Source: an uncultured Bacteroidota bacterium (GTDB lineage: Bacteria; Bacteroidota; Bacteroidia; Bacteroidales; WCHB1-69). Taken from it: 64,000 nucleotides of DNA. Positions within the stretch are counted from its first letter, which is position 1; each line of letters starts with the position of its first letter. Positions 15,849-24,855 of this stretch are shown piece by piece. The notes under the pieces are model-generated. The model was not told the origin of the DNA and ran no database searches. It saw only the letters and a program-made list of their open reading frames with translations. The position numbers were made by a program, and so were the translations under genes. The stretch is from assembly GCA_902786595.1 (NCBI GenBank), contig CADADB010000012.1, forward strand, positions 1-64,000, in the 5' to 3' direction.

Positions 15849-17237
15849 ATGAAAAGATTTTTTACAACAATGTTGTTATGTTGTCTGATGGTGACATTCT
15901 TGGATGCGCAGTCCACGGTAATTACATTTACTGGGCGCGATTCTATTAACCATCATATTCCCTTGAACCGTGTGGTTGTCAGCAATCTCACTAAGGGATG
16001 GCAGGAGACGCTGTTGTGGCCTGATACGGTGTTGTTGATGAGCGCCACGGGTGTTGACGACTATATGCAACAAGATGGTCTTGTATTGTCGCAGAACAAC
16101 CCCAATCCGTTCGACGGAACCACGTTTGTGAATCTGCAGGTGGCGGAACCGGGGGATGTGGCCATAGAAATAACAGACATAACTGGGCGTATCGTAGGGG
16201 CGAAAATTTTCTTGCCTCTACAACCGGGTATTCACGAAATACGTATTTCTCTCGCCTCCGCAGGCATCTATTTCCTGACGGCTCGCCAGAACGGTCGGAC
16301 GGCCTCGGTGAAGATGGTGAACCGTGGCAACGGCGGCGGTAATGTCATTACGATTGTTGGTATCGTAGAGACGTTGCGCGCAACGTCTCTACCGCAACCC
16401 AAAACCGCCCATCGTGGTGCCACCGACAACCCGTTCGATCTTGGCGATCAGATGGAATTTGTGGGATATTCTATTATCAACGGTGAGGAATTGGAGAGTA
16501 GGCATGTTATACAGGAGCTTTATGTTTCACAGACGATAATATTTTCGTTTACCTATGCCAAATCTTGTCCAAATATCCCAACTGTTACCGATAGGGATGG
16601 CAATGTCTATAACACGGTACAGATTGGGGATCAATGCTGGATGCGGGAGAATTTACGCACTACAAAGTACGCAAATGGTGCTTCGATCCCTACAGGCTCC
16701 ACCTGGAGTAATACCGATCCATACTACTATGATTACAGCAGTTCTAACATTCCATTAGAAGAACGAGGCTACCTGTATAATTGGCCTGCGGCGATGCATC
16801 TAAGCACTGGTGTTTATAATCCCGGATCGCAGGGGATTTGTCCCACGGGCTGGCATATTCCAAGTGGTGCGGAGTGGGCGCAGTTGACTGATTATTTGAG
16901 TTCACAAGAAGAATATATTTGTGGCAATGACAGCAATCAAATAGCCAAAGCTATGGTTTCCACGTCTTGGTGGGGCTATTTCGGCTTTGAATGGGAATGT
17001 GCTCCAGGTAATCAGAATGTGTACGCAAACAACGCATCTGGTTTTGGCGCTGTTCCTGCTGGTTACTGGTGCAATGGATTCTACTGTACGAATAGACATG
17101 CCTATTTTTGGACCTCAAGGGTAAACTATAATAACTATGTTTACGGCTGCTATTTACAGTGGAATACACTAACTGTGAAAACGGACTACGATGCCACAAA
17201 GTACTACGGTTATTCTGTCCGCTGCCTCCATGATTAA
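15849..17237 (+). CDS. Secreted FISUMP-domain protein with internal sorting-like domain
   Basis: About 462 residues from the ATG at 15849, which is followed by a clear signal peptide (MKRFFTTMLLCCLMVTFLDA); an earlier in-frame ATG would bury it. Residues ~80-160 resemble a type IX secretion C-terminal sorting domain (NNPNPFDGTTFVNLQV, ITDITGRIVG, GIYFLTARQNG), which normally lies at the end of a protein. Residues ~245-462 are a FISUMP (Fibrobacter succinogenes major paralogous) domain: DRDGNVYNTVQIGDQCWM, ENLRTTKYANG and GYSVRCLHD at the C-terminus. The domain's function is unknown; such proteins are exported. Two palindromic repeats lie inside the reading frame. Confidence 0.85.
   Translation: MKRFFTTMLLCCLMVTFLDAQSTVITFTGRDSINHHIPLNRVVVSNLTKGWQETLLWPDTVLLMSATGVDDYMQQDGLVLSQNNPNPFDGTTFVNLQVAEPGDVAIEITDITGRIVGAKIFLPLQPGIHEIRISLASAGIYFLTARQNGRTASVKMVNRGNGGGNVITIVGIVETLRATSLPQPKTAHRGATDNPFDLGDQMEFVGYSIINGEELESRHVIQELYVSQTIIFSFTYAKSCPNIPTVTDRDGNVYNTVQIGDQCWMRENLRTTKYANGASIPTGSTWSNTDPYYYDYSSSNIPLEERGYLYNWPAAMHLSTGVYNPGSQGICPTGWHIPSGAEWAQLTDYLSSQEEYICGNDSNQIAKAMVSTSWWGYFGFEWECAPGNQNVYANNASGFGAVPAGYWCNGFYCTNRHAYFWTSRVNYNNYVYGCYLQWNTLTVKTDYDATKYYGYSVRCLHD
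16194..16221. repeat. Degenerate GTAGGGGCG palindrome inside a coding sequence
   Basis: GTAGGGGCGAAAA and TTTCTTGCCTCTAC form an imperfect inverted repeat related to 14959-14988. It is translated in frame as VGAKIFLPL (residues 116-124 of the FISUMP protein). Confidence 0.6.
16365..16392. repeat. Perfect GTAGAGACG palindrome inside a coding sequence
   Basis: GTAGAGACGTTGCG and its exact reverse complement give a 28-bp palindrome. It is translated as VETLRATSL (residues 173-181) and keeps the frame open. It belongs to the same family as 4758-4787. Confidence 0.9.
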
Positions 17238-17349
17238 AATTAGACGTGAGACGTAGGAGGTGTGAGATGCAAGATTAGGGCGTGGCCGTGTGGGGCTGCG
17301 CGCTGTTTGCGATGAGACGATGAAGGGCGATGAGGCGATGAAAGGATTT

Positions 17350-17378
17350 GTAGGGCTGTCGCATTGCGGCAGCCCTAC
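17350..17378. repeat. GTAG-type palindrome (GTAGGGCTG family)
   Basis: GTAGGGCTG and CAGCCCTAC form a 9-bp stem, with an inner CGCA/TGCG pair. It is a third sequence family sharing the GTAG/CTAC ends. Confidence 0.85.
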
Positions 17379-17629
17379 TGGCGGTTCGGGTCGGTTTCTA
17401 CAGAGCGGGTGCAATATCGTTATGGCTGATGGTCAACCGCCTTAGCGGTTGCATGTCTGTAGCCGGATTCGGGCACGGATTCCATCATCGGAGGATGGTT
17501 CGGGTGCGGGGTTCGCGGCGCGGGAAAATGTTTCGGGCGAGGGGATCGGGTGATTCGCCGCGAAATGTGTAAATGTTTGGACGAGCGTGCGTTAGGGATG
17601 GAAACGGAAATGATTTTTGGCGCGGTGAT

Positions 17630-17657
17630 GTAGGGACGAATAATTATTCGCCCCTAC
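17630..17657. repeat. GTAG-type palindrome (GTAGGGGCG family), one mismatch
   Basis: GTAGGGACGAATAA / TTATTCGCCCCTAC is the same element as 14959-14988 with one changed base in the left arm. Confidence 0.9.
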
Positions 17658-18050
17658 CGTGAGGTTATGTCGCATTTTTGCATGTTGTATCGAGGGCCAA
17701 AAATCATTGTAGTGGACAGCCCGACGGCGCGGATGGAGGGAGGAACGATATGCGAGAATGGGTGGATGATGTTTTTTGCGACGCTTGGAAGCGTTGTTTC
17801 CTCGCGCCGGAACGCCCAGAATAATAATAGTGATTAGTGAGTGGATGTTTAGTCATTGTTAATGTCATAATCTGTGTCGGGAGTCTATGTCTAAGTCATT
17901 AGTTTAAGTCAATAAGAATCCCCCTGGCCCCCCTAAAGAAGGGAGTCTAATGCCTGTCGTTGCTATGTGCAAGTCCCAAGTCCTCAGTCCCAAGTCCTCA
18001 GTCCTCAAAAAGCTAATAGCTAAAAGCCAACAGCCAATAGCAAAAAATTA

Positions 18051-18058
18051 TATCTTTG
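18051..18058 (+). promoter_or_regulatory. -7 promoter element for panB
   Basis: TATCTTTG lies 21 bp before the ATG at 18080. Confidence 0.7.
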
Positions 18059-18079
18059 CCGCCATAATTTTTGAAAGAA

Positions 18080-18901
18080 ATGTCACAGTATTTATCCACG
18101 GATGTCACGAAGGTGACGACGAACACTTTGATGAAGATGCGCCAGCAGGGCGAGCGCATCGCGATGTTAACCGCCTACGACTATTCCATCGCCAAGTTGC
18201 TGGATATGGCCAAGATAGACGTGATTTTGGTGGGCGATTCCGCCGCCAATGTGATGGCTGGTTACAAGACCACGCTGCCCATCACGCTCAACGAGATGAT
18301 CTACCACGCCTCGTCGGTGGTGCGTGCCGTGAAGCGCGCTCTCGTGGTGGTGGATATGCCGTTCGGCACCTACCAGGGCAACTCCAAAGAGGCGCTCAAC
18401 TCGGCCATCCGCATCATGAAGGAGTCTGGCGCCGACGCCATCAAACTGGAGGGCGGCTCGGAGGTCATCGAGTCCATCGACCGTATCCTCAGCGCGGGCA
18501 TCCCCGTGATGGGTCACCTCGGTTTGACTCCGCAATCCATCAATAAATTCGGTACTTACGCGGTGCGCGCTACATCCGAGGAAGAAGCCGAGCAGCTCCG
18601 TAAAAACGCACTGTTGTTGCAAGAGCACGGCTGTTTCGGACTGGTGCTGGAGAAGATTCCCGCTTCCCTCGCCAAAGAGGTGACGGAGAGTCTGGAAATC
18701 CCGACCATCGGCATCGGCGCCGGCCGCCACACTTCCGGTCAGGTGCTCGTTTTCCACGACATGATGGGCATCACCCAGCAGTTCACCCCGCGTTTCCTGC
18801 GCCGCTATCTCAACCTGAGCGAGGAGATTGTGGGCGCCATCGAGCACTATATCTCCGATGTGAAAGAAAACAGCTTCCCGAATGAATCAGAACAATACTG
18901 A
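18080..18901 (+). CDS. panB: Ketopantoate hydroxymethyltransferase PanB
   Basis: 273 residues from ATG 18080; a TTG three codons earlier is less likely. It converts 2-ketoisovalerate to ketopantoate using methylene-tetrahydrofolate. The signatures [32 protein letters not shown] (Mg-binding Asp), [12 protein letters not shown] and IKLEGG are present, as is [18 protein letters not shown]. It is 12 kb from panC/panD and overlaps the downstream pseudouridine synthase by 20 nt. Confidence 0.97.
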   Translation: MSQYLSTDVTKVTTNTLMKMRQQGERIAMLTAYDYSIAKLLDMAKIDVILVGDSAANVMAGYKTTLPITLNEMIYHASSVVRAVKRALVVVDMPFGTYQGNSKEALNSAIRIMKESGADAIKLEGGSEVIESIDRILSAGIPVMGHLGLTPQSINKFGTYAVRATSEEEAEQLRKNALLLQEHGCFGLVLEKIPASLAKEVTESLEIPTIGIGAGRHTSGQVLVFHDMMGITQQFTPRFLRRYLNLSEEIVGAIEHYISDVKENSFPNESEQY

Positions 18902-19613
18902 GACCCGAGAGGAATTTACCAAACGCATTCTCTACGAGGACAACCACCTGGTTATCATGAACAAACTGCCTGGGGAACTGGCGCAGGGCGATGACACGGG
19001 TGCGGAACCGCTGGTGGAGAAGGTGCGCGACTACATCCGCGTGCAGAAGCAGAAGGAAGGCAACGTTTTCTGCGGTCTCATCCATCGTATCGACCGGCCG
19101 GTGAGCGGTGCGATTGCCTTCGCACGCACCTCCAAGGCCCTTGACCGCATGAACAAACTGTTGAAGGCACACGAGATGCACAAGTTCTATTGGGCGATCG
19201 TGGAGGGCATCCCGGAGATTCCGCAACGGAAACTGGTGAACTATATGTTCAAAAATGCGGAAAAGAATAAGTCGTATATCTCTGACACAGAGAAAGAAGG
19301 ATGGAAATATGCCGAACTGGACTACACTTTGTTAGCGCATTCGGAACGGTATTCGTTGCTGGAGGTGGAACTGCACACCGGCCGTCACCACCAGATCCGG
19401 GCACAACTGTCGCACATCGGACATCCCATCAAAGGGGACCTCAAGTACGGTGCCAAACGCCCCGAACTCGACGCCTCCATCTGTCTCCACGCCCGCCGGC
19501 TCTATTTCGACCACCCCGTAACCCACAACCAAGTCCTCGTCGAAGCCGAACCCTTCAACCCGCTCTTCAAGAAGATTCTCCAAGGTATAATCCTCGATGA
19601 AAATAGGCAATAA
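18882..19613 (+). CDS. RluA-family RNA pseudouridine synthase
   Basis: 243 residues, starting 20 nt inside panB in another frame, so probably translationally coupled. It isomerises uridine to pseudouridine in rRNA or tRNA. The catalytic block [14 protein letters not shown] contains the essential Asp, and [19 protein letters not shown] and [10 protein letters not shown] follow as in RluA/RluC/RluD proteins. There is no N-terminal S4 domain; the sequence begins near the catalytic domain. The target site is unknown. Confidence 0.93.
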   Translation: MNQNNTETREEFTKRILYEDNHLVIMNKLPGELAQGDDTGAEPLVEKVRDYIRVQKQKEGNVFCGLIHRIDRPVSGAIAFARTSKALDRMNKLLKAHEMHKFYWAIVEGIPEIPQRKLVNYMFKNAEKNKSYISDTEKEGWKYAELDYTLLAHSERYSLLEVELHTGRHHQIRAQLSHIGHPIKGDLKYGAKRPELDASICLHARRLYFDHPVTHNQVLVEAEPFNPLFKKILQGIILDENRQ

Positions 19614-19678
19614 TCGTTCTATGAAACCAACCGCGAAACCGTAAATCGTAAATCGCAAATCGCAAATCGAAAAAAGTG

Positions 19679-19686
19679 TATCTTTG
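19679..19686 (+). promoter_or_regulatory. -7 promoter element for the cysteine desulfurase-like gene
   Basis: TATCTTTG, 28 bp before the ATG at 19715. Confidence 0.65.
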
Positions 19687-19714
19687 CCGCTTGGAAAATT
19701 CAAAACATAAGAAT

Positions 19715-20869
19715 ATGATATATTTAGACAATTCAGCAACATCTTTCCCGAAACCGAATGAGGTTTACGAGTTTATGGATCATTTCTATCGTGTTCACGG
19801 TGTGAGCCCCGGACGTGCGGGCTATGACGCCGGTATTGAGACGGGTGAAGTTCTGACGGAAACGCGCCGAATGCTCACCAAGCTCTTCAACGGCGGTACC
19901 GATGAGAAACGTCTGACGTTCAGCTACAACGCCACCGATTCCCTGAACATCCTGATTCAGGGTCTGGCGCAGAAGGGCTCTCATGTCATCACCACGATGT
20001 TGGAGCACAACTCCGTGCTTCGTCCGCTCTATCATCTTGAGAAAGAGGGGATTATCGAGGTGACCTATCTGCCTTTCGATGCGGCGGGCTATGTGCATCC
20101 GGAACAGTTCGAAGAAGCTATTCGTCCGAACACCAAGATGGTGGTCTGCACGCAATGCTCCAACGTCATCGGCACGGTGCAACCCATCAAGGAGATCGGT
20201 AAGGTCTGCAAGGAACACGGCATCACCTTCGTGGTCGATGGTAGCCAGGGCGCCGGTGCGGTGAAGATGGACATGATCGACTATAACGTTGACGCATACG
20301 CCTTTACGGGCCACAAATGCCTGATGGGACCCACCGGTATCGGGGGCAGCTACGTGCGCGAAGGCGTTGAGGTGCGCCACACCCGCTTCGGTGGCACTGG
20401 CGTGAAATCCGCCGTCCGTGACCACCTTGAGGAATATCCGTATCGTCTCGAAGCCGGTACCATCAACATGTTGGGTATCAGCGGTCTGCACGCTGGCGTG
20501 AAGTGGATTACCGAGAAGGGTATCGAGAACATCCACAATCAGGAGATGGCCTTGTGGAAACGTCTCCGCGACGGCATCAAGGACGTTCCCGGCGTGATCA
20601 TCTACTGCGCCACCTCCGTGGAGAACCAGAATCCTGTGCTCTCCATCAACATCAAGGGCTTCGAAGCCATGGACGTGGGCACCATGCTGGATGTCGATTA
20701 CGACATTGCTTGCCGCACGGGTCTGCAGTGCGCCCCGCTGGTACACGAATGCCTCGGCACGCTCAAGATTGACGGTACGGTGCGTCTCAGCATCGGCGCC
20801 TTCAACACCGAAGCCGACATCGACGCCTGCATCCAAGCCGTCAAAGAGATCGCCGCGATGAAAAACTAA
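19715..20869 (+). CDS. Class V aminotransferase-fold enzyme, cysteine desulfurase-like
   Basis: 384 residues from ATG 19715 (MIYLDNSATSFPKP). The track upstream is open but would start before the promoter. It is PLP-dependent: the aspartate in FVVDGSQGAG and the Schiff-base lysine in TGHKCLMGPTG (about Lys201) are intact. It fits the family annotated as cysteine desulfurase-like (TIGR01977), which is distinct from SufS/IscS. RTGLQCAPLVHE near the C-terminus carries a candidate active-site Cys. It appears monocistronic, with no suf or isc genes nearby. Confidence 0.88.
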   Translation: MIYLDNSATSFPKPNEVYEFMDHFYRVHGVSPGRAGYDAGIETGEVLTETRRMLTKLFNGGTDEKRLTFSYNATDSLNILIQGLAQKGSHVITTMLEHNSVLRPLYHLEKEGIIEVTYLPFDAAGYVHPEQFEEAIRPNTKMVVCTQCSNVIGTVQPIKEIGKVCKEHGITFVVDGSQGAGAVKMDMIDYNVDAYAFTGHKCLMGPTGIGGSYVREGVEVRHTRFGGTGVKSAVRDHLEEYPYRLEAGTINMLGISGLHAGVKWITEKGIENIHNQEMALWKRLRDGIKDVPGVIIYCATSVENQNPVLSINIKGFEAMDVGTMLDVDYDIACRTGLQCAPLVHECLGTLKIDGTVRLSIGAFNTEADIDACIQAVKEIAAMKN

Positions 20870-20870
20870 C

Positions 20871-21038
20871 GAAGACGTAAGACGTAAGACGTAAGACTTA
20901 GGACCTTACCCCTTACCCCTTACCCCTTAACCCTTACCCCTTAACCCTTAACCCTTAACCCTTAACCCTTAACCCTTAACCCTTACCCCTTAACCCTTAA
21001 CCCTTAACCCTTAACCCTTAACCCTTAACCCTTAACCC
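20871..21038. repeat. Telomere-like heptamer satellite (CCCTTAA)n with a (GACGTAA)n lead-in
   Basis: Positions 20871-20900 hold about four GACGTAA units. Positions 20903-21038 hold about nineteen CCCTTAA/CCCTTAC units, the longest tandem tract in the window. It lies between the desulfurase-like gene and a terminator hairpin. Confidence 0.95.
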
Positions 21039-21043
21039 AAACC

Positions 21044-21076
21044 AGGGCTCTGCCATAACCGGCAACAGCCCTTTTT
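21044..21076 (+). terminator. Rho-independent terminator
   Basis: AGGGCT (21044-21049) pairs with AGCCCT (21067-21072), with an inner GCC/GGC pair and a following T5 run. It is placed to end the transcript of the desulfurase-like gene after the satellite. Confidence 0.75.
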
Positions 21077-21094
21077 AATTATGCATTATGCATT

Positions 21095-22006
21095 ATGAAT
21101 TCTGAATTAAACAAGAAATGGATCGGTCACCTTGCGGTGCTCACCGTCTATATCATCTTCGGGGTGAATCCGAACTGTTCGAAGGCGGTGGTGCCGGAGT
21201 ATATCACTCCGGAGGTCTACACGGCGTTGCGACTGGTGGTCGGGGCGGCGGGTTTTTGGCTGATTTCGCTCTTCACCCCGCGGGAAAGGGTAGGGTGGCA
21301 CGATATGCGGATCATCATCCTCGGGGCGGTTTCCCTCTACGGTACATTATGGGCATTTGCCGAGGCAATGCGTTATATATCACCCACTTACGTCTCTCTG
21401 ATTTCGGCCATGTCACCCTTGGTGGTGATGCTGATGGCCGCTGTTTTCCTGAAAGAGCCGATCACCACCCGCAAGGCCGCGGGCGTCTTCTTCGGCATTG
21501 CCGGTGCGCTGATGATGATTCTCTTTTCGCTGCACGGAGACGCCCACTACAGCAACACCGGGGCACTGCTCTGTTTCGTGAATATTTTGTTCTACGCCAC
21601 CTACCTCCTGATCACCCGCGCCATCTCCCCGAAATACTCGCCCGTGACCATGATGAAATGGATGTTCCTGTTCAGCGCCATCCTGAGTCTTCCGCTCGCC
21701 ATCCCCACCGTGAAAGATTCTCCGCTTCTCATGGGCACCGCCCCAGCCATGGCCTACGTCAACATGGGCATTGTCGCCATCTTCGCCACGGTGCTGGCCT
21801 ACTACCTCCTGCCTGTCGCGCTGCGCCACATTCGCCCGACCACCGTCAGCATGTACAGCAACCTGCAGCCCATCATCACCGCTGCCCTGGCCATCGCGGT
21901 CGGACAGGATGTCTTCACCTGGAATAAACCGATTGCGTTGGTGCTGGTTATTTTCGGCGTGTTCTTGGTTACTACTAGCAGGGCGAAAGACAGTGTTAAG
22001 GTTTAA
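21095..22006 (+). CDS. EamA/DMT-family membrane transporter
   Basis: 303 residues with ten predicted hydrophobic helices and two EamA repeats, as in drug/metabolite exporters. It starts WIGHLAVLTVYIIFGVN, and the second repeat begins near YSNTGALLCFVN. The substrate is unknown. The start codon ATG is itself part of an ATGCATT heptamer tract directly upstream, and another tract follows the stop codon. Confidence 0.9.
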   Translation: MNSELNKKWIGHLAVLTVYIIFGVNPNCSKAVVPEYITPEVYTALRLVVGAAGFWLISLFTPRERVGWHDMRIIILGAVSLYGTLWAFAEAMRYISPTYVSLISAMSPLVVMLMAAVFLKEPITTRKAAGVFFGIAGALMMILFSLHGDAHYSNTGALLCFVNILFYATYLLITRAISPKYSPVTMMKWMFLFSAILSLPLAIPTVKDSPLLMGTAPAMAYVNMGIVAIFATVLAYYLLPVALRHIRPTTVSMYSNLQPIITAALAIAVGQDVFTWNKPIALVLVIFGVFLVTTSRAKDSVKV

Positions 22007-22070
22007 GGTTTAAGGGTTAAGGGTTAAGGGTTAAGGTCTCAAGTCCCAAGTCTCAAGTCCCAAGTTCAAT
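22004..22070. repeat. Heptamer tracts (GGGTTAA)n and (AAGTCCC/AAGTCTC)n
   Basis: GGTTTAA/GGGTTAA units begin at the EamA stop codon and are followed by CAAGTCC/CAAGTCT units. A hairpin GCCCC-GTCA-GGGGC lies just downstream at 22094-22107. Confidence 0.85.
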
Positions 22071-22164
22071 TAAAAAAGACATTTTCCTTAAGCAGCCCCG
22101 TCAGGGGCAAGAGCTTGGTAGAGATAGTTAGTCCCAAGTCATACATCACACGTCAAATTTATTA

Positions 22165-22194
22165 TTGCAGAATTCTCAAAATATATTATCTTTG
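22165..22194 (+). promoter_or_regulatory. Promoter of the foldase operon
   Basis: TTG at 22165-22167, a 19-bp spacer, and TATCTTTG at 22187-22194 match the Bacteroidetes -33/-7 arrangement. The 5' UTR would be about 50 nt. Confidence 0.75.
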
Positions 22195-22249
22195 CCATAT
22201 TTAAAAGAAGCATAGATATTAATTGATAGTTATTGATATTCAGTAAATT

Positions 22250-23995
22250 ATGAAAAAGATTATTTGTTTGATGCTGTCGTTGTTGCTCTTGTCGATGACC
22301 TCTTTGCGGGCTCAGAATGACGATCCCGTCTTGATGACGGTGGGTTCGGAAAAGGTCACGAAGTCGGATTTCATCAAAGCTTATCAGAAGAACAGCATGT
22401 TGTCGGAGGCCACGGAGGCGGATTTGCGGGAGTATTTGCGGCTATACTCGGATTACAGAATGAAGGTTCAGGAAGCCCGGGCCATGAAATTGGACACGGC
22501 CAAAGTCTTCCAAAGAGAATGGGAATCCTATAAGAACCAATATGCGCAGCAGTATTTGATCGACACGGAAGTCAGTGACCAGTTGCTGAATGAAACCACC
22601 GACAGGGCACGCTATCATGTCCGCGCGTCCCATATCCTGATTATGATGCCCGAGGATGCCTCCCCGAAGGATACCCTTGCTGCATATCATAAGGCGTTGA
22701 AAATCAGGGATGAAATTGTCAACGGATTGGATTTTAATGAAGCTGCGGTCCGTTATTCCGACGATCCCTCCGCGCAAGACCGTGTCAACCCGCAGACTCA
22801 CCGTACCCAGTATGGGAACCGCGGGGAATTGGGCTATTTTTCAGTCCTGGAGATGATTTATCCGTTTGAGAGCGCAGCGTACACCACCCCGGTGGGGCAA
22901 GTCTCCATGCCGGTGCGCACGCAGTTCGGCTACCATCTGGTGTATGTGCAGGACAAGATTCCCGCAGTGGCGAAACTGTATGTGTCCCAGATCTTTATCA
23001 AGGACACCAATGCGTTGAACAGTAAGGTGAATCATGATGAGGAGATGAAAAAATGCGCCTACATCAAGCAGAAATTCCAAGGCGGGACCTCTTTCAATGA
23101 CATTGCGGCCGAGTGCTCCGACGATGTCGCCACCAAAAACAACGGGGGACGGATGGAACCCTTCACCCCGAACCGCCGTCCGGGCAATTATGTCCATGCC
23201 GCCCTCAGTCTCAAACAAGGCGAAATCTCCGATCCTGTCCCTTCCGCCATCGGCTGGCATATCCTCCGTCTGGATTCCGTCATCTACACCACGGTGAATG
23301 ACGAGTTCAAGTACATGATTAAGAGCAGGTTGGCGAGAGACGCCCGCTCTAAGAAGAGCAAGGAGTCTTTGGTGGAGAAGTTGAAAGTCGAGTATAATTA
23401 CGAGGAAAGCGGTAAAAAAGCGGCGATGAAATTCTTCAAGAAAAACATGCCCGACAACTACTTCCAGTCCCAAAATGTGGCCGTCGATTCCCTGAAAGGC
23501 ATCGAAAAGCTCAAACCGATGTGCACTTATGCGGATCAGCGCATCACGGCTCAGGATTTCGGATTCTACCTCTCCCGTTTCCAGGGGGCCCAATTGAAAG
23601 TCCCGATGGCCACCTTCCTGGAACAGGTCTTCCCTAGCTTCGTGGGAGATGATATTTTGCAGTATGAGAGTACACAGCTGATGACCAAATATCCCGAATA
23701 TCGCGATGTAGTGAACGAAGTGTATGACGGCTTGATGATTTATGAGATCAATTCGGTGAAGGTGTGGAACGCCGCCATCAAGGACACGGTGGGCACCGAG
23801 CAGTTCTACGAACAGATCAAGACCCAATTCGCCACCGGCGACTCGCTCAACCCTTACAAACCCTTGGAAGAGGTCCGTGCCGTGGTCATCAGCCAATATC
23901 AAGACAAACTGGAGAAAGAATGGGTGGAGGAGCTTCACAAAAAGTATCCCGTGAAACTCAATGAGGAGGTTTTCCGTTCCATATTGAAGAGATAG
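22250..23995 (+). CDS. Periplasmic SurA/PpiC-type peptidyl-prolyl isomerase
   Basis: 581 residues with a signal peptide (MKKIICLMLSLLLLSMTSLRA). It probably assists folding of outer-membrane and secreted proteins. It has an N-terminal chaperone-like region, a first parvulin domain (VRASHILIMMPEDA near 125; GELGYFSVLEMI near 193) and a second (LYVSQIFIKDT near 245; NGGRMEPFTPN near 298), then a long helical C-terminal part. It overlaps the next gene by one base (TAGTG), indicating a tightly coupled operon. Confidence 0.92.
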   Translation: MKKIICLMLSLLLLSMTSLRAQNDDPVLMTVGSEKVTKSDFIKAYQKNSMLSEATEADLREYLRLYSDYRMKVQEARAMKLDTAKVFQREWESYKNQYAQQYLIDTEVSDQLLNETTDRARYHVRASHILIMMPEDASPKDTLAAYHKALKIRDEIVNGLDFNEAAVRYSDDPSAQDRVNPQTHRTQYGNRGELGYFSVLEMIYPFESAAYTTPVGQVSMPVRTQFGYHLVYVQDKIPAVAKLYVSQIFIKDTNALNSKVNHDEEMKKCAYIKQKFQGGTSFNDIAAECSDDVATKNNGGRMEPFTPNRRPGNYVHAALSLKQGEISDPVPSAIGWHILRLDSVIYTTVNDEFKYMIKSRLARDARSKKSKESLVEKLKVEYNYEESGKKAAMKFFKKNMPDNYFQSQNVAVDSLKGIEKLKPMCTYADQRITAQDFGFYLSRFQGAQLKVPMATFLEQVFPSFVGDDILQYESTQLMTKYPEYRDVVNEVYDGLMIYEINSVKVWNAAIKDTVGTEQFYEQIKTQFATGDSLNPYKPLEEVRAVVISQYQDKLEKEWVEELHKKYPVKLNEEVFRSILKR

Positions 23996-24837
23996 TGAAA
24001 AAAACACTCCTTTGGCTCTCTTTTGCGCTCCTGCTCTGCTCCTCCTGCCGCAGGAATGAGGACCCGGTGGTGGCGCAGGTGTACCAGTACAAGCTTTATA
24101 CCTCCGAGGTGCAGGCGGGTATGCCGTCCGGACTGTCGCAGGAAGACAGTCTCGCCTTGGTGCGTGACTTCATAGACAACTGGGTGAAGGAAAAGCTGAT
24201 CTTGCACGAGGCAGAACGCCACCTCTCTCCGCGGGAGAAGAACTTCGACCGCGAAATGACCGAGTACCGCAATTCCCTCCTGACGCAAAGGTATCTGGAC
24301 AAGATATGGATGAACGACACAGCCAACAATGCCATCACCGATCGGGAAATCTCGAACTTCGCCCACTCCTTGGACGACCGCTATACCGTCGAAAAGGAGA
24401 TTGTGCGGGTGAATTACGTGAAACTGCCCACGAACTCGGAACTGCTGCCTCACGTGCGGGAGATCCTCTTTGACGAAAACAAACGCGTGGAACAAAAAGA
24501 TGTCCTCATCGCCATGCTGGGCGACTCCATCGAGTATCTGCTGGATGACGACGAATGGCTCTACCTCGATGACCTGCAGAACGAGGTCTCTTTCCAGATT
24601 GATGCTCAGAAAGTTGGAGGTCGCAACAGCGCCTTGCAAATCGAAAAGGAAGTAGGGGAGAACTCCGTGCTGCTGGTGATGCTCGACTACCGCGCCCAAC
24701 GCTCGGTGAATGAAACCAAAGAAGAACGCGCCGCCGCCGGCATGCTCCTGCTCAACCAACGCCGCACCCAAGTCGTCAACCAGTACATCCAAGACCTCTA
24801 CGACCGCGCCCTGAAAGAAGGGAAGATAGTGCAATAA
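23995..24837 (+). CDS. Lipoprotein, SurA N-domain-like foldase
   Basis: 280 residues from a GTG start that overlaps the previous stop by one base. A lipoprotein signal is visible (LLWLSFALLLCSSCRR). It has the helical SurA N-terminal organisation (QEDSLALVRDFIDNWVKEKL) but no recognisable parvulin domain, so it is probably a chaperone-like partner of the preceding isomerase. The role is inferred mainly from position and general resemblance. Confidence 0.75.
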   Translation: MKKTLLWLSFALLLCSSCRRNEDPVVAQVYQYKLYTSEVQAGMPSGLSQEDSLALVRDFIDNWVKEKLILHEAERHLSPREKNFDREMTEYRNSLLTQRYLDKIWMNDTANNAITDREISNFAHSLDDRYTVEKEIVRVNYVKLPTNSELLPHVREILFDENKRVEQKDVLIAMLGDSIEYLLDDDEWLYLDDLQNEVSFQIDAQKVGGRNSALQIEKEVGENSVLLVMLDYRAQRSVNETKEERAAAGMLLLNQRRTQVVNQYIQDLYDRALKEGKIVQ

Positions 24838-24855
24838 CCCTTAACCCTTAAACCA

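Larger units (their letters stand above)
17238..18079. other. 840-bp intergenic region filled with repeats
   Basis: No supported gene. It contains GCGATGA units (17308-17345), a GTAGGGCTG palindrome (17350-17378), a hairpin AACCGC-CTTA-GCGGTT (17435-17450), a GTAGGGACG palindrome (17630-17657), a C-rich string (17921-17944) and 7-bp tracts AAGTCC(C/T) and AGCTAATA/AGCCAAC (about 17970-18040). It ends with the panB promoter. The stretch 17660-17830 shows no structure I can name. Confidence 0.65.

Noticed and set aside
17660-17830. Decayed transposase between the FISUMP gene and panB
   Set aside because: No frame longer than a few dozen codons and no transposase motif or terminal repeats.
19733-20836. 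Long minus-strand frame opposite the cysteine desulfurase-like gene
   Set aside because: Exact shadow of a well-supported PLP enzyme; no known protein features.
20903-21038. CRISPR array or true telomere
   Set aside because: Units are 7 bp with no spacers and the array is internal between genes, so it is a simple satellite.
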